The notes beneath the pieces are model-generated. The model was not told the DNA's origin, ran no database searches, and saw only the letters and a program-made list of their open reading frames with translations. 64,000 nucleotides of DNA from Patulibacter sp. (GTDB taxonomy: Bacteria > Actinomycetota > Thermoleophilia > Solirubrobacterales > Solirubrobacteraceae): assembly GCF_030655195.1 (NCBI RefSeq), contig NZ_JAURWA010000136.1, positions 1 to 64,000 of the forward strand, read 5' to 3'. This document shows, one piece after another, positions 57,634-64,000 of the stretch. Each line of letters begins with the position of its first letter. Position 1 is the stretch's first letter. The translations under genes and the position numbers were made by a program.

Positions 57634-58428
57634 ATGCGTGTGCCTGCCGTCGTCCCCGGTGCCGCGGCGGCCTGCGCCGTCGCGCTCGCGGGATGCGGCG
57701 CCGACGAGGACGTCCGGACGGTCACGGTGACCGCCCCGAACGCCGCCTCGAGGCCCTCGTCCGTCCCCGAACCACCGACGTCCACCGCCGCGTCACGGCC
57801 GACGGCCACCACGACCCGCACGCGGTCGACCGTCGCCACGACCACCGCGCCGCCGACCCGCACGGTCAGCGTCCCGACGACGGTGACCACGAGCGCGCCT
57901 CGGCCGACGCCCCGCCGGCCGACGCCGCCGGCCGAGGAGGACGCCGACCTGGTCGGCGGCACGATGGTCGCCTCCGGTCGGATGACCGGCACGGGCTACA
58001 CGGTGCGGGTGCCGACCGGCTGGAACGACGGGGCCCGGCGCTACGAGGGCAGCGGCGTCGCGTTCGACCTGACCTACGTGAAGGGCCGCGGCAGCGGGGT
58101 GGCGTCGAACATCCTCATCGTCCGGACCCCCGACCGCCTCGCGAGGCGCCGTGACGCGGTGCAGCTGCGCGACGTCCTGCGCCGTCGGCTCGAGGCCGAG
58201 GCGGGCGGCGCCGAGGTCGACGTCGGTCCCCGGCTGACGGTCGACGGCGAGGCCGCCGTCAGCTTCGCGGCCCTGCGCCGGATCGGCCCGACCACGGTGC
58301 TGCAGCGCCGCGTCGCGGTGGTGCGCGACGGCGCGGTGTTCACGATCGCCCTGAACGCCAAGCGCGCGACAGCCGACGAGGACGTCCGGGTCTTCGCTGC
58401 GTTCCTGCGCTCCTGGCGCTGGCGGTAG
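57634..58428 (+). CDS. Lipoprotein of unknown function
   Basis: Lipobox AVALAGC; Thr/Pro-rich linker; globular C-terminus GTGYTVRVPTGWND. Confidence 0.75.
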   Translation: MRVPAVVPGAAAACAVALAGCGADEDVRTVTVTAPNAASRPSSVPEPPTSTAASRPTATTTRTRSTVATTTAPPTRTVSVPTTVTTSAPRPTPRRPTPPAEEDADLVGGTMVASGRMTGTGYTVRVPTGWNDGARRYEGSGVAFDLTYVKGRGSGVASNILIVRTPDRLARRRDAVQLRDVLRRRLEAEAGGAEVDVGPRLTVDGEAAVSFAALRRIGPTTVLQRRVAVVRDGAVFTIALNAKRATADEDVRVFAAFLRSWRWR

Positions 58429-58553
58429 CGCGGGCGCGGCGGTGTCCTGCCCGGGGGCGGGACGCGCGATGGCGGGTGCCCATCGGCCAGCCCGGGGGCG
58501 ATCGGACGCCCGACCCCCTGGCGCCCCGCCGGGTGTGGCCGTACCCTGACGCG

Positions 58554-59168
58554 ATGCGCGTGCACCCTCTCGTCCCCGGGCTGGCCGTCGGCCTCGTCCT
58601 CGCCCTCGGCGGCTGCGGCTCCGACGACGAGGAGACCACCACCTCCGCGTCGACCGGGACGACGGCGGCGCAGAGCGCCAGCACGACGGCCTCCGGCGCG
58701 ACGTCCGGCACGGAGATCACCGGCACCGGGTACCGCACGACGGTCCCCCAGGGCTGGCAGGACGCCTCGGCGCGCACCGCCGGCACCGCGATCCGGATCG
58801 ACAAGACCTACGCCGAGCCCGGCACGAGCGCGAGCGAGTTCGCGGCCAACGTCGTGATCATCCGCGAGAACCCGGCGAGCCTGAAGGGCGTGAAGATCGA
58901 GCAGCTCGAGAAGCAGCTCCGCGAGCAGGCCGCCACCTCGCTGTCGGCCCCCGTCCCCGACGCCGAGGATCCGCTGAAGCTCGACGGCGACGACGCGGTG
59001 CGGTGGACGCTACGGCGCACGCAGGGCGACCAGGAGCTCGTGCAGCGCCAGATCGCGTCGATCCACGACGACGCGCTCTACACCGTGACCGTCTCGACCG
59101 CCGCGGACGACGACGCCGACGGCGAGCAGCACGCGCAGACCATCATCGACGGGTGGAAGTGGGAGTAG
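58554..59168 (+). CDS. Lipoprotein, paralogue of the preceding gene
   Basis: Lipobox LALGGC; Thr/Ser-rich linker; ITGTGYRTTVPQGWQDA. Confidence 0.75.
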   Translation: MRVHPLVPGLAVGLVLALGGCGSDDEETTTSASTGTTAAQSASTTASGATSGTEITGTGYRTTVPQGWQDASARTAGTAIRIDKTYAEPGTSASEFAANVVIIRENPASLKGVKIEQLEKQLREQAATSLSAPVPDAEDPLKLDGDDAVRWTLRRTQGDQELVQRQIASIHDDALYTVTVSTAADDDADGEQHAQTIIDGWKWE

Positions 59169-59171
59169 GAC

Positions 59172-59192
59172 CGGGCCGCGAATGACGGCCCG
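59172..59192 (+). terminator. Hairpin downstream of lipoprotein gene
   Basis: CGGGCCG-CGAATGA-CGGCCCG. Confidence 0.5.
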
Positions 59193-59215
59193 ATCCACGG
59201 GGTAATCGAGGGACG

Positions 59216-59243
59216 CCTCGCCGCGCGACGTCGCGCGGCGAGG
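59216..59243. promoter_or_regulatory. 28-bp perfect palindrome
   Basis: CCTCGCCGCGCGAC|GTCGCGCGGCGAGG, 14-bp arms, no loop. Confidence 0.6.
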
Positions 59244-59272
59244 GCATCACCCCCTCCATCGAGGAGTGCCCC

Positions 59273-59614
59273 ATGCCGCCCAACGGCGTCAAGCCCGGCT
59301 CCAAGCGCGCCCGGCAGTTCGAGAAGATCAAGCAGTCGGTGCAGGAGCAGGGCAGGAGCGAGTCGGTGGCCGAGGAGATCGCGGCCCGCACCGTCAACAA
59401 GGAGCGCGCCCGCGCCGGCGAGTCCGACGAGGCGTCGAAGACCTCGCTCGACGACAAGAGCTCGGGGGAGCGCGGAGGCGAGCGCTCCGGCACCGACCGG
59501 CCCAAGGGCCGGACCCGCAAGCAGCTCTACGCCGAGGCCAAGCGGCTGGGCGTCGACGGCCGGTCGACCATGAGCAAGGCGCAGCTGCAGAAGGCCGTCG
59601 ACGGCCGGAAGTAG
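59273..59614 (+). CDS. Small basic protein with Rho-N/SAP-like C-terminus
   Basis: VKPGSKRARQFEKIKQSVQEQGRSESVAEEIAARTVNKERARAGE...GRTRKQLYAEAKRLGVDGRSTMSKAQLQKAV. Confidence 0.7.
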   Translation: MPPNGVKPGSKRARQFEKIKQSVQEQGRSESVAEEIAARTVNKERARAGESDEASKTSLDDKSSGERGGERSGTDRPKGRTRKQLYAEAKRLGVDGRSTMSKAQLQKAVDGRK

Positions 59615-59664
59615 GCGGCGGCCCCCGCGTCGATCGCCACGGTGGGCCGTGGCAGGATGACGCG

Positions 59665-61371
59665 ATGGCGCCGTCCTTCGAACCCCCGGTGCTCGAGGAC
59701 GTCCTCCCCGACGGCGCGCGCGTCCTCTTCTGCGGGACCGCCGCGGGTGCCGTCAGCGCCCGGGTCGGCGCACCGTACGCCGGCCCCGGCAACGCGTTCT
59801 GGCCGACGCTGCACGCGACCGGTCTGCTCCCGGACCCGCTCGCACCGACCGCCTTCCGGTCCGCCGCGGCGTTCGGCGTCGCGCTGAGCGACCTCGACAA
59901 GCACGCGTCCGGCTCGGACGCGGAGGTCGGTGCCGCCGGATTCGACCCCGAGGCGGTCGCGGCGAAGGTGCGCGCCTGCCGTGCGCGCGTCGTCGCCTAC
60001 ACGAGCAAGACCACCGGGTCGACGGCCCTCGGTCGCCCCGTGTCCCTCGGCCCGCAGCCCGAGTGCGTCGGGGGCGCCGAGGTCTGGGTGCTGCCGTCGC
60101 CGTCCGGACGCGCGCGCCGGTCCTGGGACGTGGCGCCCTGGCACGCGCTGGCCGACCGCGTGCGCGAGCTGGCCCCCGTCGTCCTCTGCGCGCCGGACAA
60201 GCTCCGCGGGGCCACCGACGCGACCGAGACCGCCCGGGCGCTGGCGGCCGGGGTCCGCGACGCGGGCGGCTGGCCGCTGGAGCTCCCCGTCGCCGACGGC
60301 GGCGAGGGCACCCTGCAGGCGTTCGTCGACGGCGGCCACGCCGATCCCGTCGCGGTCCGCGTCCGGGACGCGCACGGCCGACCGACCGAGGCGCGGATCG
60401 GGGTGCTGGGTCGAGAGCCTCGGGGCGAGGACGACGGACCGACGGTCCTCGTCGAGGCGGCCGAGGCGATCGCGCTGGCCGCCGTCCCGGAGGACGCACG
60501 GGACGTGGGTCGCGCGTCGTCGGCGGGCGTCGGCGACCTCGTCCGGGCCGCCCTGGACCTCGGGGCCGGTCGGATCCTCGTGTCCGTGGGCGGGAGCGCG
60601 AGCGTCGACGGCGGTGCGGGGTTCCTGCGCGCCCTCGGCGTCCGGGCGCCGGCCGACGGCGCGGCGCTCATCGCGGACCCCACCGCCGTGGACGCCACGC
60701 TCGCCGGGCTCGACCCGCGCCTGACCGGCGTCCACCTCGAGCTGCTGCACGACGTCGACGCCCCGCTGCGGGGCCCCGACGGCGCGGCCCGCCGGTTCGG
60801 TCCCCAGAAGGGCGCGACCCCGGACGAGGTCGAGGCCTACGACGCCGCCCTGGCGGTGTGGGCGGCCACCCTGCGCGACGGTGGGGGCGCCGACGGGGCG
60901 GGCGACGGCGCCCGCGACCGGGCGGCGAGCCGCGATCCCGACACCCCGGGGAGCGGGGCGGCGGGCGGCCTCGGGTACGCGCTGCTCGTCCTCGGTGCGG
61001 TCCCGCGGCCCGGCGGCGAGGCGGTGCTCGACCTCGTCGGGTTCGACGGGCTCGCCCGCTTCGCCGACCTCGTGATCACGGCGGAGGGCAGCGTCGACGC
61101 CTCGACGCTGCAGGGCAAGACGGTCGACGCGGTGGTCCGGCGCGCCGTCGTGATCGACACGCCGGTGGCGGTCCTCGGCGGCCGCGTGGATCCGTCGGCG
61201 GCGGCCGAGCTGGGCCGCCGCGGCGCCCGGTCGGTCCACGCGATCGGCCCGGCCGACCGCCCCCTCGCGACGGCTCTCGCCGCGGCCCCGGGGGAGCTCC
61301 GGGCGGCCGCGCTGCGGGCGACCGAGGAGCCGCGGGTGACCGCGGCGTCGCAGGACGTGGCCGGCCCCTGA
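59665..61371 (+). CDS. Fusion: Mug/TDG-type mismatch-specific DNA glycosylase + glycerate kinase
   Basis: N-terminal VLFCGTAAGAVSARVGAPYAGPGNAFWPTLHATGLLP...VWVLPSPSGRARRSWDVAPWHALA; C-terminal APDKLRGATDATETARALAAGVRDAGGWPLELPVADGGEGTLQAFVDGG...ITAEGSVDASTLQGK. Confidence 0.85.
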   Translation: MAPSFEPPVLEDVLPDGARVLFCGTAAGAVSARVGAPYAGPGNAFWPTLHATGLLPDPLAPTAFRSAAAFGVALSDLDKHASGSDAEVGAAGFDPEAVAAKVRACRARVVAYTSKTTGSTALGRPVSLGPQPECVGGAEVWVLPSPSGRARRSWDVAPWHALADRVRELAPVVLCAPDKLRGATDATETARALAAGVRDAGGWPLELPVADGGEGTLQAFVDGGHADPVAVRVRDAHGRPTEARIGVLGREPRGEDDGPTVLVEAAEAIALAAVPEDARDVGRASSAGVGDLVRAALDLGAGRILVSVGGSASVDGGAGFLRALGVRAPADGAALIADPTAVDATLAGLDPRLTGVHLELLHDVDAPLRGPDGAARRFGPQKGATPDEVEAYDAALAVWAATLRDGGGADGAGDGARDRAASRDPDTPGSGAAGGLGYALLVLGAVPRPGGEAVLDLVGFDGLARFADLVITAEGSVDASTLQGKTVDAVVRRAVVIDTPVAVLGGRVDPSAAAELGRRGARSVHAIGPADRPLATALAAAPGELRAAALRATEEPRVTAASQDVAGP

Positions 61372-61387
61372 CCGCGGGCCGCGCCCC

Positions 61388-63094
61388 CTACCCCAGCGCC
61401 TTGGCTGCTGCGCGGCCGGCCGTACGACCCGAGAACAGGCAGCCGCCGAGGAAGGTGCCCTCCAGCGCGCGGTAGCCGTGCATCCCGCCGCCGCCGAAAC
61501 CGGCGACCTCGCCCGCCGCGTACAGGCCCGGGACCGGCTCGCGGGCGCCCGCGCCGGCCTCGCCGTGCGGCGTCGGGACGAGGCCGTCGACCTTCCGCAG
61601 CACGCGACCGTCGAGGTCGGTGTGCAGGCCGCCCAGCGTCTTGCGGGTGAGGATGTGGAGCTTCACGGCGATCAGCGGACCCGCCTCGGGATCGAGCAGG
61701 CGGTGCGGCTTGACGACGCGGGTGATGCGGTCGACGAGGTACTTGCGCGCGCCGTGGATGGCCGTCAGCTGCAGGTCCTTCGTGTACGGGTTCTCGACCT
61801 CGCGGTCGCGCTCGACGATCGTCTTCCGCAGGCTCTCGAGGTCGATCAGCGGCGTGTCCGTCCTGCTGTTCATCCCGCGGACCAGGGTCTCGAGGTCCTT
61901 CTCGACGACGAAGTCGACGCCCTTGTCCATGAACGCCTGAACGGGCCCGGGAGGCCCGGAGGAGAGGCGGGTCTTCAGGGTCTCGAGGACGCTCTTGCCC
62001 GTGATGTCGGGGTTCTGCTCCGACCCGGAGAGCGCGAACTCCTTCTCGATGATCCGCTCCGTCAGGACGAACCAGGTGTGCTCGTGGCCCGTCTGCATGA
62101 TGTGGTCGAGCGTGCCGAGGGTGTCGAAGCCCGGGAACAGCGGCACCGGCAGGCGCTTGCCCGTCGCGTCGAGCCAGAGCGACGAGGGCCCGGGGATGAT
62201 GCGGATGCCGTGTTGGGACCAGATCGGGTCCCAGTTCTGGACCCCCTCGACGTAGTGCCACATGCGGTCGGGGTTGATCGTCTCGCCGCCGGCGTCCTGC
62301 GTGATCCTGATCATCCGGCCGTCGACGTGGTCGGGCACGCCCGAGATCATGTGCTTCGGCGCGGCGCCCAGGCGGGCGGGCCAGTTCTCGCGGACGAGGT
62401 CGTGGTTGCCGCCGATGCCGCCGGAGGTGACGATGGTCGCCTCGGCGCGCAGCTCGAAGTCGCCGGTCTCCTCGCGCGAGCTCTTCGCGCCCCGGACGGC
62501 GTCGCTGGGGACGAGGGTCCGGCCGCGCACGCCGACGACGGCGCCGCCCTCGACGATCAGCTCGTCGACGCGGTGGCGGAACCGGAAGCGGACGAGCCCG
62601 GCGACGACCGCCGCGCGGACCCGCGCCTCGAACGGCGCCATGACGCCGGGGCCCGTCCCCCACGTGAGGTGGAACCGCGGCACCGAGTTGCCGTGGCCGC
62701 CGGCGTCGTAGCCGCCGCGCTCGGCCCAGCTGACCTGCGGCATGAGCTTGATGCCCTGCTCGGTGATCCACTCGTGCTTCTCGCCCGCCGCCCAGTCGAC
62801 GTAGGCCTCGGCCCAACGACGCGGCCACTCGTCCTCCGGCCGGTCGAACGCGGCGGTCCCGAGCCAGTCCTGCCACGCCAGGTCGCGGGAGTCCTTGATC
62901 CGCATGCGGCGCTGCTCGGGCGAGTCGACGAGGAACAGCCCGCCGAGCGACCAGAACGCCTGGCCGCCGAGCGACTGCTCCGGCTCCTGGTCGACGAGCA
63001 GGACCGTCCGCCCCGCGTCGGCGAGCTCGGCCGTGGCGACCAGCCCGGCGAGCCCTCCGCCAACGACGATGACGTCCGCCTGCTCCGTGCTCAT
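61388..63094 (-). CDS. FAD-binding dehydrogenase (fumarate reductase/KstD-like flavoprotein superfamily)
   Basis: DVIVVGGGLAGLVATAELADAGRTVLLVDQEP; SGGIGGNHDLVRENWP; GLYAAGEVAGFGGGGMHGYRALEGTFLGGCLFSGRTAGR. Confidence 0.9.
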   Translation of the reverse strand: MSTEQADVIVVGGGLAGLVATAELADAGRTVLLVDQEPEQSLGGQAFWSLGGLFLVDSPEQRRMRIKDSRDLAWQDWLGTAAFDRPEDEWPRRWAEAYVDWAAGEKHEWITEQGIKLMPQVSWAERGGYDAGGHGNSVPRFHLTWGTGPGVMAPFEARVRAAVVAGLVRFRFRHRVDELIVEGGAVVGVRGRTLVPSDAVRGAKSSREETGDFELRAEATIVTSGGIGGNHDLVRENWPARLGAAPKHMISGVPDHVDGRMIRITQDAGGETINPDRMWHYVEGVQNWDPIWSQHGIRIIPGPSSLWLDATGKRLPVPLFPGFDTLGTLDHIMQTGHEHTWFVLTERIIEKEFALSGSEQNPDITGKSVLETLKTRLSSGPPGPVQAFMDKGVDFVVEKDLETLVRGMNSRTDTPLIDLESLRKTIVERDREVENPYTKDLQLTAIHGARKYLVDRITRVVKPHRLLDPEAGPLIAVKLHILTRKTLGGLHTDLDGRVLRKVDGLVPTPHGEAGAGAREPVPGLYAAGEVAGFGGGGMHGYRALEGTFLGGCLFSGRTAGRAAAKALG

Positions 63095-63134
63095 GTCTGC
63101 ATCTTCGCGGGTGGCGGCCCGGACGGGGAGAAGA

Positions 63135-63149
63135 CCTACCGCCGGTAGG
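63135..63149. promoter_or_regulatory. Palindrome CCTACC-GCC-GGTAGG upstream of FAD dehydrogenase
   Basis: Perfect 6-bp arms about 40 bp upstream of the start codon. Confidence 0.45.
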
Positions 63150-63247
63150 CCGCGACGCCGGTCGGCCGTCCGGGCCGTCGCGGCCGATCACCGGTCCCGC
63201 GCCGTGCGCCGAGGGCGTCCGGTGACCCCGCGACCTACGATGGGGCG

Positions 63248-63766
63248 ATGGCCCGAACGCCCCCGCCGCAGCCCGGCCCCGGCGTGGTCTTCCGCGTGGA
63301 GCGCGCCGACGCCGAGCCCGGGGCGACGCTGCTCCGGGAGTTCCTCGCCGAGCTCGAGGAGCGCTACGGCCCCGCGCCCGCGGACGCACCCGCGGGCCCG
63401 ACGGCCACCCCGGACGAGCTGGCGCCGCCGCACGGCACGTTCCTCGTCGGCCGGCTGGGCGACGAGCCGGTGGCCTGCGGCGGGTGCAAGCGCCTCTTCG
63501 GCGAGGACCATCCGAACGGGCCCACGGCCGAGGTCAAGCGGATGTACGTGCGGCCGTCGGGCCGGGGCCGCGGGGTCGCCCGGGCCCTGCTCGCGGAGCT
63601 CGAGCGGGCCGCCGTGCGCGCCGGGCACCGGCGGGTCCGCCTCGACACGGGTGCCGCGCAACCCGACGCGCGACACGTCTACCTGACGTCCGGGTACCGC
63701 GAGATCCCCGACTACAACGGCAATCCCCGCGCGGCGTTCTGGTTCGAGAAGGAGCTCCGCCGCTAG
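63248..63766 (+). CDS. GNAT-family N-acetyltransferase
   Basis: AEVKRMYVRPSGRGRGVARALLAELERAAVRAGHRRVRLDTGAAQPDARHVYLTSGYREI. Confidence 0.92.
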   Translation: MARTPPPQPGPGVVFRVERADAEPGATLLREFLAELEERYGPAPADAPAGPTATPDELAPPHGTFLVGRLGDEPVACGGCKRLFGEDHPNGPTAEVKRMYVRPSGRGRGVARALLAELERAAVRAGHRRVRLDTGAAQPDARHVYLTSGYREIPDYNGNPRAAFWFEKELRR

Positions 63767-64000
63767 TCCTGCCGGACCGCCGCAGCGCCGGCCGCGAACG
63801 TCGGGTCGCAGCCCTGGTCGACCGGGATCCCGACGCGCAGGAGCGCCGGGCCGTCGGCGGCCAGGAGCTCCTCCAGGGCGTCGTCGAGGTCGGCCGGATC
63901 CTCCACCGAGCGCGCGGCGACGCCGAACCCGCGGCCGAGCGACTCCCAGTCCAGACCCGGCAGCGCGGACGCCGCACGGCGCCCCGCGTAGTGGGTGTCC
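63763..64000 (-). CDS. Thiamine-pyrophosphate enzyme (acetolactate-synthase-like), C-terminal fragment cut by window edge
   Basis: Reads DTHYAGRRAASALPGLDWESLGRGFGVAARSVEDPADLDDALEELLAADGPALLRVGIPVDQGCDPTFAAGAAAVRQD*. Confidence 0.65.
   Translation of the reverse strand, partial: DTHYAGRRAASALPGLDWESLGRGFGVAARSVEDPADLDDALEELLAADGPALLRVGIPVDQGCDPTFAAGAAAVRQD

Overview
64 kb of a high-GC actinobacterial-type chromosome (probably Thermoleophilia/Solirubrobacterales; inferred from gene content and style only). It is mostly ordinary chromosomal genes, with no rRNA, tRNA, CRISPR array, transposase or prophage recognised. Cobalamin genes occur at three separate places: cobD(3' end)-cobQ at the left edge; cobN behind a cobalamin riboswitch at about 37.76-42.3 kb; and a fused chelatase ATPase/VWA gene, a CobB-amidotransferase-like gene and cobM at 52.2-55.9 kb. 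Other recognisable genes: NhaP-type antiporter, TrkA/TrkH, a secreted phospholipase A2-like protein, MFS/MarR, an ECF sigma locus, PhoD, trypsin-like protease, TypA, a VanW-family protein, two RTX-like proteins beside an OmpR-type two-component system, TetR regulators, an LLM monooxygenase, a pair of MpsC/DUF2294 genes, a SigB/SigF-type sigma factor and a class III cyclase. Main points for follow-up: (1) two intergenic regions 20 kb apart share an 11-bp-phased CTCAC/GTGAG array with the same core geometry, one upstream of the PLA2-like gene and one between the two RTX-like genes next to the two-component system, suggesting a small secreted, possibly Ca2+-linked regulon; (2) a NAD-synthetase-like protein and a CobB amidotransferase-like protein that have both lost catalytic signatures; (3) an in-frame fusion of a Mug-type DNA glycosylase to a glycerate kinase; (4) a REP-like imperfect-palindrome doublet, several CTAC...GTAG operator-like palindromes, and other phased repeats. 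All family calls are from reading translated sequence; no database search was run.
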